Assembly: GCA_023014365.1 (NCBI GenBank) | Contig: JAEBUN010000028.1 | Location: 310,001-374,000, forward strand | Source of the DNA: Lepiota brunneoincarnata | Lineage: Eukaryota > Basidiomycota > Agaricomycetes > Agaricales > Agaricaceae | Length of the DNA: 64,000 bases | Direction of reading: 5' to 3' | In this document: positions 1 through 12,723 of the stretch, one piece after another | How the letters are laid out: each line of letters begins with the position of its first letter | How positions within the stretch are numbered: position 1 is the first letter of the stretch | Program-made: the position numbers and the translations under genes | Notes under the pieces: model-generated | The model's input: only the letters and a program-made list of their open reading frames with translations | What the model was told of the DNA's origin: nothing | The model's database searches: none

Positions 1-782
1 GACGACAATGGCTTCCAGAACGTGTTGGTCATCGCTGGCACAGGTGCACAATCCACTCGCGAAACCAAGAAACTCTGTGTAGATGCGAAGGAAGCAGGAG
101 CATCTCATGCGCTGGTACTCACCCCCTCGACCTGGCCCAAGATGATGACCACGGAGAACGTTATCCGGTTCCATACACAGGTATGTCAAGTGTTTGCCCT
201 TCTGTCTACATTCAACACCTACAGTAAGCGGCGACTTCTCAGGTGGCAGACGCCTCCCCAATTCCCACGATGATATATAACTTCCCTGTGGTCACAGCTG
301 GCCAGGACTTCGACTCTGACCTTATCGGTACACTCGCCACCCACCCAAATATTGTTGGCACAAAACTCTCTTGCGGCAATATTGGTAAAATCCACCGCTT
401 GGCTTCAAGATTCTCCTCTTCCGAATTCGCTGTCTACGCGGGACGTACCGACGCATACCTTCATGGACTATTGGCGGGCAGTGCTGGAACAATCGCAGCG
501 CTGGTAAACCTGTTGCCAAAACTCCATGGAAAAGTGTACAAATTGTTCCAGGAGGGTAACATAACGGAGGCTATGGAACTGCAGGGAAAGCTTGGGCATG
601 GTGATTGGGCGTGCTCGAAGATTGGAGGCATCGGGGGCATCAAGGCTGTCATCACGGCGAACTTTGATTACGGGAACACAAATGTCCGTGGTCCGTTAAA
701 GGCAGTCAACTTGATAAGTTTCCGGGGTAGCAAGGATTATGAAACTTTGGTTGGGCTGATTGCGATGGAAAAAGTGCTCTGA
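1..782 (+). CDS. DHDPS/NAL-family class I aldolase, 5' truncated
   Basis: Two exons are visible, 1-180 and 243-782, separated by a 62-nt intron (GTATGT...CTCAG). The start of the gene lies left of the window. The protein carries the TIM-barrel signatures of the dihydrodipicolinate synthase / N-acetylneuraminate lyase family: VIAGTGAQSTRE near the visible N-terminus, then IYNFP, and GTKLSCGN, whose lysine is the expected Schiff-base residue. Family members condense or cleave pyruvate-containing substrates. In fungi such proteins are often annotated as 4-hydroxy-2-oxoglutarate or L-2-keto-3-deoxy sugar-acid aldolases, and the substrate cannot be decided here. The C-terminus is complete (stop 780-782). 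It converges on the DUF6533 gene that follows. Confidence 0.85.
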
Positions 783-1046
783 ATATTATGTACCCTCAAC
801 TTCACACTGTCCTTAACAAATGTCATGTGTACTCTGGGAAAGCTGGGTTCGCGCAAGTAGCTGGGAATAGTAACCTCAAAACTACATCTGCGTTGAGTAG
901 GGTCACTCCAGGGATAGGTTCAAGCAGATAAGAAATGCTGTGTTTGGGCGGGAAAGGAACATAGGGATGCGATAATACAAGAGACAACTTGTAAACGGCT
1001 GTGGTGCGCTACCTGCGCGGGATTCATCCTTCACTCAGTTCTCGAG

Positions 1047-2972
1047 CTAAAATGAATCCAATATCTTTCTCTGGTACTTATTCGGATCCTGCATGAGCAC
1101 CTCTTGTTCACTTACCCGGAGACTCTGAACGAGCGTCGCGTCCGTGGCATCACTCGGTGTACGACCACGAGGTTGCAATAGCATCACTTGACTGAAAGCA
1201 CATCATCAGTTCCATTTCCTTTTGGGACATACAGAGCAATAGCACTTACCTCCCAGTTCCCTCGAACTGTTGCAGCAGGACTTCTGCGTTTGAGATGCAG
1301 TCAGAGAAGTCACCGTCGGAGAATGAAGTGTCGATGAATGTGGTTAGGGTCCGTGGTTGGAATGACCTCGCGGACAGGGTTGGATCACGTAGATGTAGCA
1401 TGAGACGGGATATCATGATAGATGATAGTCTGAGAAATTACAAGTCAGTCCATTTACTTGGAATCAGAATATGTGGAAATCAGAGATAGGGATTTGATTT
1501 CGGATCATGTATCATGGGAGCGGGCAGAACAGTAGGTCAAAGGAAGGGTGGATGGATGGATGATGGCTCACACATTTGTCAAACTTGCGGTGATACCTCT
1601 GCTATAGTCCTGATAATGGCGGCAATACTAAATTTAGCACTAGGCTAGCCACTGCGAATAATGTAATACCAACCAGAGAGAGCTATATTGGCGGAAGAGA
1701 GATTACTTTAATTGGTTTCTATGCGACATCAGAGGGGAGACTCACATGGAGAGTCAAGATGACCGAAAGGGTCAGTAGGACCATGGCGCTAGAACATCTC
1801 AGTCTGCCAAATTCAGCGTATGGTTATTTAGGGCCATACCCAAAATAAATTGTTCCTGACGTGGGTATGAGTATCGCAGCACGTACAAATAGATGGTCGT
1901 CCAAAACTCACCGTCACGGAGGAGGACGCGAAGGAGTAAGGTGTCTTGTTCCCGCTGCCGAGTCAGTGACTTGTACGCGGTCATCGCGAAAATCATTACG
2001 TCGAATGCCAGTGCGCCTGACCACAGACTGGCGTAACCTGTAAAGGATGGCGTGAGGCATGACAGGAATCATGCTGATCGCAGTAACGAACGGGAAGCGC
2101 TGTGCGAGTTTTTTCAGCATAGGCAAGTAGTGATACGGACCTTTGATACGTACTCTCTTTTAGGCAGGGGTATAAGACAACCTGTCAGAGTCAACTGTTG
2201 CGGCATATCGGCATCTGGAGACATATCATGATGGAGAAACCACTAGTTGTGAAATGAAATGGGTAACCGGACCAAGGGAAGGAAGCCATTATGGCTTACA
2301 ATTCCAAGCCCGATGACCGCGAGACCCACAGTAGTGAGGGGTAGTAGAGTCCACCGCTTCCTCTCGTAAAGGGCGTATACCCTGCAGCACATAGCGACTG
2401 CACAATTAAATGAGTTGGTCCTTGGTGGCCATGGACAGTCAGTCATTGGAAACTCACTTCCCGCAATGACCTGAATGATTCCGGCAAGGTATTGGTGGTA
2501 CTTGAACAGGCGGTAGCAGCTAGATTTCACACCGAGCTGAGACCCGTGGAAGATAGGACGCTGAAGACTGAGAGCTTACGCCTGAGATGTTATAGTTAGT
2601 TGGCTCGATGGGAAGTGAAATGATATGCACCTTGGTTGTATCCGACGACAGAGATAGGAAGTACCGCCCGGATATGACTGGGATGTAGCCCAAGAGGCTC
2701 ACGTATCGATTGAGGTAGAATATGACAGTGGTCAAGTTGGGCCTTCTTTTCGACCAGAAATGTTGCACCTCATCTCCTAGGGTCAGTAGGTAGTCATAAT
2801 AAAGGAGGACTATCCAATTTCAGGTATGTGTCGGGGACGAGAACACTACGGAGGAAGTACCATAAGCAGAGACTGAGGAAAAGCCAACTAGGAAACTTCT
2901 CAACGTCAGGCCCCTGTTAAACATTGTGCTAGATGAGTAATACATACACCTGTTTCTGAATCGAGATGGCAT
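1047..2972 (-). CDS. DUF6533 multi-pass membrane protein
   Basis: The minus strand spells the hallmark N-terminal core of basidiomycete DUF6533 proteins, LLYYDYLLTLGDEVQHFW, followed by FYLNRYVSLLGYIPVIS, YRLFKYHQYLAGIIQVIAG and VYALYERKRW. Further exons give DVMIFAMTAYKSL and VLLRDG, and the tail ends QDPNKYQRKILDSF with the stop at 1047-1049. At least six short introns are needed. The first exon (ATG at 2972) splices through a GTATGT donor at 2947 into 2809 with no in-frame stop. About seven membrane helices are expected. The function is unknown; this family is strongly expanded in mushrooms. The first exon is short for the family, so the true start could differ. Internal exon borders were not all resolved. 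Confidence 0.75.
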
Positions 2973-3206
2973 TGGGTTGGGCCAGGCCTGTCTCCATGTG
3001 TTGTTCAAGGTTGGAGAGGGGAAGGCATTGACAGTAGCAGACGTCAAAGACTGTTTATATTACACGGTGTGTGAGAGAGCAGACAGTAAGGCCTTCTAGC
3101 TTGGTACAGATGGATGATGGACATCTGGATGATCCCAGGCACGTGATGCTATTATGACTGCAGGGAGCAGCTCTCCGGACTCCAAGTGACTTGACCACTA
3201 GCCGCC

Positions 3207-5144
3207 ATGGGCCTCTTAATGTCTCTCCCTATCGCCAGCGGGCTGACGACGATTGCATCATCATGTCTTGCTGGCGTCGCATTTTGCTTTACTTCAACAG
3301 CGGGTGGGCGGTTGTCATGCTTCAGTTTGAATTAACAGCTCACAAGGAAAGGCCCTTAGCCTCCATGTTTTTCAAGTCATGTAACTGCAACTCCTCCATT
3401 GCAACTCGTATCGGATTTGCGGTGTGTCTGTAACATACTGCATTACCTCTTGATCTAAGCCCCCGTTTTTTCAGATAATATTCTCCCTGAATTCCATTTT
3501 AGCCTGGTTGATGAAGACCGACATCATGATACGGCAAATCGAGAAATGGAGTTTCGACTACATCAAGATGGAGTGTCAAGGAGACAAATGTTACGGTGTA
3601 CTGGCTGTAAGTCCTCTTCTTTTTTGATCGTCTCCTGCTTGACCGGCTCGCCAGGTCCATCGCATTTGTTTTGCACTCGCATTCTTCCATTTCTTACTCA
3701 GCGCTTCCCTCATCGGCGTAAAGGACACTCGTGACAAACGTGCGGCTATTCAGAACGGGTAAGCTCTAGGGACGCTCCTTATTTTTGGGTTTCTGACCGC
3801 AAAATTAGCTGGTGGGGGCCAAAGGTCCTTCTGTGGTTGATCCTCATCTTCATTTCTTTCACCATCCCTAACGGCTTCTTCATATTTTGGGGAGATTATG
3901 TTGCGCTCATTGGCGCTACTGTCTTCATTCTCCTGGGTCTTATTCTCCTCGTTGACTTCGCGCACTCTTGGTCAGAGATCTGTCTCGAGAATTGGGAGAA
4001 CTCGCCATCATCCAACCTATGGCAGTGGATCCTCATTGGTTCGACCACTGTCATGTATGCTTTCACGATTACCCTCACTGGCCTGCTCTACGCATATTTT
4101 GCAGGCTCCGGTTGCACGCTAAACCAGTTTTTCATCACCTTCAATCTCATTCTCTGCCTCACAATTACCATTATGTGTGTCCATCCCCTCGTCCAGGAGT
4201 ACAATCCTCGCTCTGGTCTCGCACAATCCGCAATGGTTGCAGCATACTGCACATATCTCATCGTCTCTGCCATTACCAACCACACTCATGAATCCAAATC
4301 CTGCAACCCATTGCGTGATGGTTCTGGCACTGCCGAAGGCACACGCAAAGCTGTGGTTTTCTTCGGTGGCATCTTTACATTCTTGGCCATTGCTTATTCA
4401 ACGACACGTGCAGCAACCCAAAGCCGCGCCCTCGTAGGCAAGAAGAGGGGTCGTATCCAACTTGAGGAAGACTATCGTTCTGAAATGAACTATGTGACCA
4501 CACAACCGGGTAGGACCGAGTCACCACGGTACCAGGCCCTGCTGGCTGCCGTAGAAGCTGGGTGTGTTCTTTTCTTTCATTACGTATTTTTGAAAAGACC
4601 CTAAACTATGTCCTAGTGCCATCCCGGAATCTGCTTTGCACGACGACCAGTATGACGAAGAGGACGAAGGATCACAAGGTGAAGATAGTGACGATGAGAA
4701 GACTGGTACTCGTTACAATGTGTGTCATCCTACTTTCAACTATCGAAACCCAAATTCTTAGCTTTGGATTATAGTACTCATGGTTCCATATCATCTTTGT
4801 CGGAGGTGCAATGTATGTCGCCATGCTCCTGACAGACTGGTATGTCTTTTTCTGTCTCATATCCCTTGAAATAAAGAACCGAATTGATCCCCTCAATAAA
4901 TTTCAGGAATGTCGTATCCAAACAGCCCCTCAGTGGACCTGCCGATCCAAATCAGGACGTCTACATTGGGAGATCCGAGGTTGCCATGTGGATGCGTGTT
5001 GTTTCGAGCTGGGTCTGTATTTTATTGTATACCTGGAGTTTACTAGCGCCCGTCTTCATGCCCGACCGGTGAGTGCACGTAGCTACTGCGTGATAAAGGT
5101 GATTGAGAACTCGTTTTCACGTTTGTAGATTTGGTGACGACTGA
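3207..5144 (+). CDS. TMS1: Serinc/TMS1 family membrane protein
   Basis: Nine exons join in frame to 497 residues: 3207-3303, 3360-3421, 3475-3606, 3655-3758, 3809-4561, 4617-4719, 4775-4839, 4907-5068, 5129-5144. The ATG sits in GCCGCCATGG. Serinc signatures are clear: MFFKSCNCNSSIATRIGF, KMECQGDKCYG, KDTRDKRAAIQNGWWGPK, FFGGIFTFLAIAYSTTRAA, and the C-terminal YSWFHIIFVGGAMYVAMLLT and SSWVCILLYTWSLLAPV. An acidic cytosolic loop (DDQYDEEDEGSQ) lies before the last helices. Serinc proteins are multi-pass membrane proteins linked to serine-lipid biosynthesis and scramblase-like activity; the exact role in fungi is unsettled. The gene shares a 234-bp divergent promoter with the DUF6533 gene. Confidence 0.95.
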
Positions 5145-5629
5145 AATATCTGGGACATCACACGATACTGGCCTGATGTTCTCATGAACTGTTGACACTA
5201 TCCTTATTTACTTTTTCTGATTTTTGTTGTCCTACCTATTCAATTTGTCCTATGCACCGCCTTTGGGGCTTTCATTTCTCAGGTGGTTTACAGAACAAGT
5301 GCAATGTGAAGGGCCTACACTAGTCAAATGAGAACGGAGCATACTACGGACTCCTGGGCAAAGTTCCTTCGCGGTCTCAACATGATTGCTGCAGGGACCA
5401 CTGGTCCCTATTAAGGCCCTGGTCAGTCTTTTTTGAGAGACAAAAAAGGCGAGGACCTCGGTGTGCGAAATAATCACGTCAAACCGAAGTCGTGTCGCGA
5501 TTGGAGACCAAAAGTTATCAGACTTATTGCCAAATCATTTGGCTAGGTAGTGTCTGTACTGAGCTAGAATTCTCCTTTGCAAGATACTTGTCCATTAGAG
5601 TACAACAAAATAGTCCTCCATATCTCAGA
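5145..5629. other. Convergent intergenic region, no gene seen
   Basis: This 485-bp stretch separates the 3' ends of TMS1 and CWH43. Short open frames on both strands have no recognisable domain. It probably holds the two 3' UTRs. Confidence 0.5.
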
Positions 5630-8600
5630 TCACACAGCTGCATCTTGCGGCAACAGGTAGTACAGGGGCTGTTTAACGGTGACTCAGCTGAAGTATAAAA
5701 GGACTAAGCGAAGTGCATCGACATACGGTATTGAAAACATGATAGTAATGGCCATCCACGCCCCCTTGGTCAGCACTCCCGTAGTACTCCATAGGGAACC
5801 ACTATTATCCAATTTGAGCACCAATACCCACTATAGGTGAAGAAAGGACATACATGTTCGACAGGTAGCTGCTCTTTCCGAACTCGAGCGTACCTTGCAG
5901 CGGTGGTGTCATTCGTAACGGTGGTCCCATGACGCGGCAGCACGAATTGCCCAATTTGTATTTCGGTATCGGTTATGATGCCTCGCGATATTCGAGCGTA
6001 CGACGTACGATACAATCCTCGATAAAATATATATTCACACCTGTGCAGAGGAGATCGTCATAGCCTTGTTCGGTGCAGGGGATTGGGCTTACCACCGATC
6101 TAGATCGTCCTGATCAATATCATGCACACGACCGTCTGATACCATAATCTCGTATGGGTTTGCTTGTGGCTGCGTCAGGGCAAGGGTTTATTACTAGGAA
6201 AGACCGGGGTACTCACGTCGTGAGCCGTGGGGTTTTGTAACAACATATCCCAAGAATATGACGGGCTTGGGATATGAAGCCGCCATGATGCGCGCCAACT
6301 CGATACTTTGTAACTCACGGTCCAGCGGGTCTTCCTCTGCGTGCACAAGTCAGCACGGCACGCACGTGAGCAGTAAATTAAAAATTAACCTTGTCCGTTA
6401 TGTGCAACGATGACCGTTACTTCGGTACCATACACATCGAGAATGGCTTCGATTGCTGGAGCCAACTCACCACGTGGTGAAGGTAGGAGGTGATGCGTGG
6501 AATTAATGATTGGGAACTTGCAGAGAGTCAATGCTCAGCGCTTAGTCTTGAAAGGAATCTTACCTTGGACAAGAGAACACATCCCCAAGTATGCTGGTTG
6601 GGACCTGGACCGATATCAACATTCTACCAAAAACAGTGTCAGCACAATGGAGACAGTGGTGCACAGCAAAGAGACGTGGATAGTACATAGCCCATATCTT
6701 CAACTATCACCCTTGTGCTGGAAAATGTTTTAGCATCTTTGTAGACATGAAGTAGTACAGACTTACATATCGCGATGGCCGAAGGAAGTTCGCTAGAGTC
6801 ATGGCATAAGCACCTCAGCCTAGTTCAGAGTGTACACTTACATGTAGGTCCGTCTCTAACAGCCCCACAACATCCAGCTCCATGTTTCGGATTAAATTTC
6901 TGATACCGCGCTGACTGTCATGTCCTTCGTTGTCAAAACCGAAGTGAACGGTCCAAATCCCTGCCTGTATGATCCGTGGTCCCGGCTTGAAGGGACGGGG
7001 AGTGGTGGAAGGGAGTCGGTATACAGTGACGACACCGGATAGAATCGAAAATACTGCAAGAAGAAGGTAGATATATGTAGCTCTAACATGAGAAATATGC
7101 GATGGAAGGATGAGTTGCAATTTTTGCCGCCGAGGGGGGAAAAAGAGGGGGAGGAAGAGAGCCATTTGTGCCGCGAGCACCCTGCAGTAACCAGAAAGAA
7201 ACGCTCAGAATCATCACCCGCGATGGTTAGCCACGGCAGCTACACTCACAAGTGGGTCCTCTCGCGGAAGTAGACCCCGCCAGGGACGAACGCATAAGCA
7301 ACGGTGAATATACTCGCGACGACCAACATACAGTACACAACAAGTGCGGTGCCAAGCGTTCGTCCAATGCGGGAAGGTACCTCGCACTCGCTCTTTATGG
7401 CACCAGCGAGGCGCGTGAAGGTGATGGGGACGATAGACATGAGGAAGAATGCGACTCCTAAGCCGCCGATGTAGCCAGGCCAGTCCTTGTAACTGTACAA
7501 GACGTACGCGGAAATAGTGCCTAGAACAAAGAAAAAAGGGCTGGATATGATGGCTCGAGTAAGATTGATCCCCACTACGGCACCATTCTGGTTCCCTCGC
7601 TTGCCGTCCCGTGCTGTGGTGCTCTCGGGATCCTGGGGTTTCTGCAACCCCTCAGATGCTGGTATTATATAGCCATAGAGCGCAAAGGCGAGGCCAAGTG
7701 ATTGTATCACAATTGTCAGAGCGCCGTGTATGTGCGGTAGAGGCCCCCGAGGAACGCCGTTTTGATATCCTGTCCATGACCAGGCAACCAGAGTGCTACT
7801 CTCGGCTAGGAAGTTATGAATGCTGAAGAGCAGGCTACCAAATGGGAGGGCAGCCAGAAGCCAGTGCGAATTTTGAGTGTTGGAAGATTCTACGGGCTTG
7901 TCCCGACTCGGAGTAACTGGAGCTCGTGTGGAGACTTCAATTAGGGCAAGCGCAGCAAGACCGAGCCCGACTTCATTGTATCCTCCAGATTTAGCATTGA
8001 TAAACGGCCACACTAATAGCACATAGTCAGCTAGTGGTCAGCTCTCACAAGAGGTCGGGATACATACATGGATTGTTCGTGTGATTAGCATGTTTAGCAA
8101 GAGAAGATGCGATCCAGCCCAAGCCGAACACTGCGAAGGTAAGTTCGAATCTGAAACTGAACAAAGAGACCAGGCCGCACCAGCTGCTTGATAACCACCA
8201 TCATTTTTCGTCCAATTCGCAGCAGCAGCAAGTGACCCCACAGCCACAGCAGGCGCTACAACCACCAATCTTGGCAACGGTTTGTTCAGTAAATATGCTA
8301 ACAAGCCTGCCAGTGACAAGGTTTGCAAAACTACTTGTCCTGTTTGACTCTTTGCGAACTTGTAGATGGACGAGAAACCAAAGACAAAAGGAGAAAGGAC
8401 TGCGAGGAGCGCAAGTTCTTGTCCAGCTATGCCGAGCTCCCAGATAGAAAAGTAGAAGAGGGTTGGGATGAGCGCAGTGAACAAGGTCTGAAAGGCGTAT
8501 GCTGGTTGAGAGGCAGCGTCGGGTCAGGAGGGGTACAACATAGAGAATGAACGACATACAGAGATATACATCAGACAAGAATGACAGGAACGGTCGCGGA

Positions 8601-9798
8601 GCGAGAGCTATAATGGCAAACCAAACAGATGTCTGTCCTGTCACTGTGCAGTGGCTAAACCCAACATTAGCATTTCCGATAGAAGTTTTGCCGGTTTGTT
8701 GCTTGTCAGATGTGGTGCTAGATTTCAAGGATCTTCTGAATGAAATTGGGCAGGATTCCAATTAGTAGGTACTAGGCAAGACGACGGAGGCGTTGGTACA
8801 TTTGTTCCGATGATTGGTTATCCAAAATCGTTCCTATAGTAATCTAATACCTCACATCAAACCCGGATCATAGTGGCGTACTTGAAGCTTATGATACATA
8901 CCTTGAGATCGGCTTCCATGAATTCCTGCTCCGAGATTGCATCGTAGAGTACATCAAAAAATATCAGACTCCACTCGAAAAAGGCATATCGGGTGTAGGC
9001 TGCATCAACTTGTCATTTCTCGGGGGGTTAGGAAAATCGAAAATCAACACCAACCTCCTGATACATGGTGGACTTTATGTTGAATGAAGAAATATACAAG
9101 GGGGATAATGGACAGGAAAAATCTGTTTGCACTATCGTCAGCTGAGAAAACAATGGCTTGTGTGAGGACTTACGCTGAAGCAACCCAGGTCCTGACATCA
9201 TTCGGTAACCGGTTCGATCAGACGTTCTGTCCCCAGGACAGGGGTAAACATACCGTTTCCTCTTTACGCTCCTTCCTCGCGAAGAGAACACGCCACCAAC
9301 CATCCAAGGCAAATTGCATACCATATACAAGATCATGAATATGTCGTGGGCATCATGATCATCGCTTGAGGTGATATATACCCAACCACCGCACGAAAGC
9401 GTACGAATAATACCGGTCACAAAAATCAAAGTTGGCCAGAAGGAACTTTTGGAAGTTCGTCGCGTATGGAGGGAATATTGAAGGTATACGAGAAGGAAAC
9501 GAGGTCCAGAAGTTAGAGCAATAAGGATTTGGAAGATGTTGCGCTCTGGATACCAGTCTCCAATCCTATGGAAGATCGTTTAGCCTCAGTTAGACGCAAG
9601 GGTTTAGACGCACGTCGCCGATACAGAAGGGAACCACTCCTGAGGGTAGCCTGCCACTTCGTTCTTCACGATTTTCTTATAGTGCAAAAGGCTACCAATA
9701 CTGAGCGCAGACACAAAGGCAGCACATGCGAGAACAGTGTGCGTACGAGCAACAGTGGCAGCTCTTACGGTGACTGGCCGTAAAGGCGTCTCACTCAT
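5630..9798 (-). CDS. CWH43: CWH43, GPI-lipid remodelling membrane protein
   Basis: One long, many-intron gene runs from ATG 9796-9798 to TGA 5630-5632. The N-terminal part has the FRAG1/DRAM/Sfk1-type fold ([50 protein letters not shown]). A central block of hydrophobic segments follows ([48 protein letters not shown]). The C-terminal endonuclease/exonuclease/phosphatase-like domain contains [79 protein letters not shown] and a closing [12 protein letters not shown]. The yeast protein works in the ER to swap GPI-anchor diacylglycerol for ceramide, and the two domains are fused in many fungi as here. No frame break was seen. Confidence 0.93.
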
Positions 9799-9998
9799 AT
9801 CAAGAACGTAACCGGGTGGTTGTTATGGATAAAAGGGCTCGATGCTGGACTCCGGAAATTTTGAGCCTAATGTTCCTGCATGTCGTGTGACTTTTGTTCA
9901 CGTGCAAGGACTCCGAAAACCCCGAGAGCAACGGAGGTTTTTGAAGGCCCGAGTAGGGGAAAAGCGACAGAGACAGAACACATCCACTGGTGCATTCG

Positions 9999-11380
9999 AT
10001 GTCCAACAGCAACTCACCCATACCAATTACTGTTTTTACAGGTTTTCTTGGTGCAGGAAAGACATCTGTCATCCTATCCCTGCTCCCCCAGTTGCCGAAA
10101 GATTACAAAGTTGTCCTGTTGAAGAATGAGTTCGGTGACATCGAAGGTCCGTCCAAGTAACAGCAGTGTGTTACTGTGAAGCCTGATTTGTTACACAGTG
10201 GACAGCAAGCTCGCCGCTGAGTCCAGTTTGGCTGGAGTCAGTGAAATACTAAATGGTTGCATGTGGGTTTTCAGAGATCGAGAATTCTCGGCCTACGGCA
10301 ACTTGACGACCCCCGCAGGTGTTGTGTTCTCGTGGGCCAAATGCAGACAGCTCTTTTCGAGATTAGAGGTCTGCTTATCCTCCATGCCAAGACTTTCCCG
10401 AAAATCTAACAATTGGCATTATTCAATAGACAAGTTTCGCCCCGACCGTATATTGATTGAGTGCTCGTTCGTCCACTCATTTTCACCTTGGGTTATATTA
10501 TCACAGTCGCAGTCATTTGACACGTCCATTTTACAGTGGGTCTGCGTTTCCGGCTACTCTTGCTTTCCAAATTAGAGAAATCGAAAAGAAGACCGATGGA
10601 GATCTCAAATTAGACGCCATTGTCACCGTCGTAGATGCTGAAAACTTTTGTGGTTACGAAGACGAGTCACCAACTGCCCGAATGCAAGCATCCTATACCG
10701 ACATCATCCTCATCGTGAGTCGGTACGAACTGCTCAAAAGGCGAAGGTGGCTAAAGTGAAGCCTAGAACAAGTGGGAGCACGTTTCCGAGCGGCTGCTTG
10801 ACAAGGTCATCGACCATCTGAATACACTCAATGACACAACGCCAAAAGTCAAGTGCCAAGGAAGGAATGGCGTGGACCCGAATCTTATCTTCGGTCTGCA
10901 ATCCAAACTATTCCTCGATACTCCCCACGACATCGGGTAACCGCAGTGCCTCACACCATGATGAAGTAGAGACTGTCGCGTTGGCTCAGTGGAGGAACTC
11001 TGAAGAAACACTCACATGACCACGGAGACGGCAGATGTGAGAGCTGCGAGCACCGTAATGGTGTTGAAGGATTTTCGGAGGCAACGGATAGCCTCGCCTG
11101 GGGTACTTTGACGAGTGCACTCGAGGCACTGTCCAAGGACAGTAGCATATGGCGTGTCAAAGGCTTCGTTAGGCTGTGCGACAAAAGCGGTGGCATACCC
11201 TCTGTCTATATTCTTAACTGGGCATTTGGTCGGTATGATCTCAGCGTTGTCCGGGATGAGGTGGCGAAAGACTATCTTGGGAAACAGGAAACTGTGAGAT
11301 TGACAGTCATGGGAGAACGGGGGGAGGTGAAAAGGGCGACATGTAAATTAGCAGAGAAAATAGGAGCGAACATCCACTAG
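9999..11380 (+). CDS. CobW/COG0523 GTPase (zinc chaperone type)
   Basis: Walker A GFLGAGKTS is followed by KNEFGDIE, a split ILNGCMCCVLVGQ (the CXCC metal site is joined across an intron), RPDRILIECSGSAFPATLAFQ, VVDAENFCGY and a C-terminal domain (DSSIWRVKGFVRL). Exons: 9999-10146, 10199-10262, 10319-10368, 10430-10466, 10537-10714, 10767-10936, 10990-11380. COG0523 proteins are metallochaperone GTPases; the eukaryotic branch (ZNG1/CBWD) delivers zinc to methionine aminopeptidase. A conserved-looking HHDEVETV box lies inside the last predicted intron (10937-10989) in a third frame. Two single-base insertions would keep it coding instead. The 200-bp upstream region is shared with CWH43. Confidence 0.88.
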
Positions 11381-11627
11381 TGACCAGCCCTTGTCTTATC
11401 TCGCAATGGACGTGCACACTTCCTGCAAAAGTGATAAGACGAGGTTGACCCTGATCCCGAGGCCTGAATAGTGATTCACCCTGAGTGTAATTATCACAAG
11501 AAAACATGGAGAGGCACAGGCATGTGATAATTTTGATGAACATCTTAACAATCTTCCCTTCCTGCCGTTTCTTCCAGCACACTCCCTTCCCCGGCCTACG
11601 ACGCCTACTCCGTCCCAAGTATCGTCC

Positions 11628-12723
11628 ATGTTCTCTTATGCGTTCAGCACGGGTGGGTCTATCATCGTCAACTCGGGCTTTACTAATCAGCAATACTAGC
11701 GAGCACTTACTTTCACTTACCAATAGACGAGGAGGAAGACAAGGATATTGAGAATTACGAGCGCAAGTGCATCACCTGGGTTGCAGAGCCACCACCCTCC
11801 GCAGAGCCCCCCTCCTCATCCAAACCCTCGTCTACCTACCCTTCCTCATCCGCAACGGAGACAGGTCAACAAACTATCAAATCCGTCCTAACCAACAATG
11901 ATCTATATGACATCCTCGGCATACCCAGGGCTGTCTCTATTGACAAAATGACTCTACGGAGAGCTTATCTCACACGCAGTAGAGCATGCCACCCAGAGTG
12001 CGTCCTCTTGTTACTGCGCTTATGTCTCCGCTCATTCTCCTGCAGCAAATTCCCGGACAATCCCGATGCTACCTATGCGTTCCAGAAGGTGGCAGTTGCC
12101 TATGATGTTCTCAGTAAACCATCGCTGAAACGAACGTATGATATCCGATCGTCTGACGTTTCGTATGACGTCTTTGCCACCCATGCTTCGGGTCACGCAG
12201 AAGAAACCTTCAAAGGGGTCGTTGTCGGGGTATTTAACGATTTTTTGGATGGGGACTTGGAGGTTGTCAGGACATTATTAAGTTTGTGGCATTTAAAGTA
12301 TCCTCGACAAAGTACTGACGTTCACTGCAGAAGCAATGAACGATATAAATCCATCTATAAAATTGGGTGAAGAAGGCATAGATTCTGTTCTCATAGCTCT
12401 TGAAGCCATCCGCGAACGAGCGCTGAGTGAGTCCCTAATCCATTTTTTAAATCTTTTGGCTCATCCTACATGCAGCGTGCCGTACATGTATCTACGCTCT
12501 TCATAACGAGCTTACACGACTTCTAGAAATCCAGCATGCGTTCCGACAGCTGTCTTATCTTGATATTCTTGGACGTACGCGGCTTACCATCCAACTAACG
12601 CGGATAGCGCTAGGTCTCCCCATTGTTCTGGAGCAAGCTCTATGCGAGCAGAGTATTGCCCACGAGAAGACCAGAGAAAATGAGAAGGGTCCTCTTCCCT
12701 CGTCACATCACACGGCTGATTAG
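11628..12723 (+). CDS. J-domain (Hsp40) protein
   Basis: Five exons (11628-11652, 11727-11997, 12046-12281, 12331-12426, 12476-12723) join in frame to 291 residues. The J-domain starts at about residue 70: DLYDILGIPRAVSIDKMTLR, RRAYLTRSRACHPDKFPDN, then AFQKVAVAYDVLSKPSLKR. The HPD catalytic triad is split by an intron within its aspartate codon. A Ser/Pro-rich linker precedes the J-domain. The C-terminal half is helical and resembles the post-J region of Caj1/DNAJ-X-type proteins, although no named domain can be proved. Such proteins stimulate Hsp70 ATPase. It converges on the Zn2Cys6 gene across 1.2 kb. Confidence 0.85.

Noticed and set aside
10937..11030. CobW gene as a true pseudogene
   Set aside because: The rest of the gene is intact and identical +1 homopolymer breaks occur in core genes nearby.
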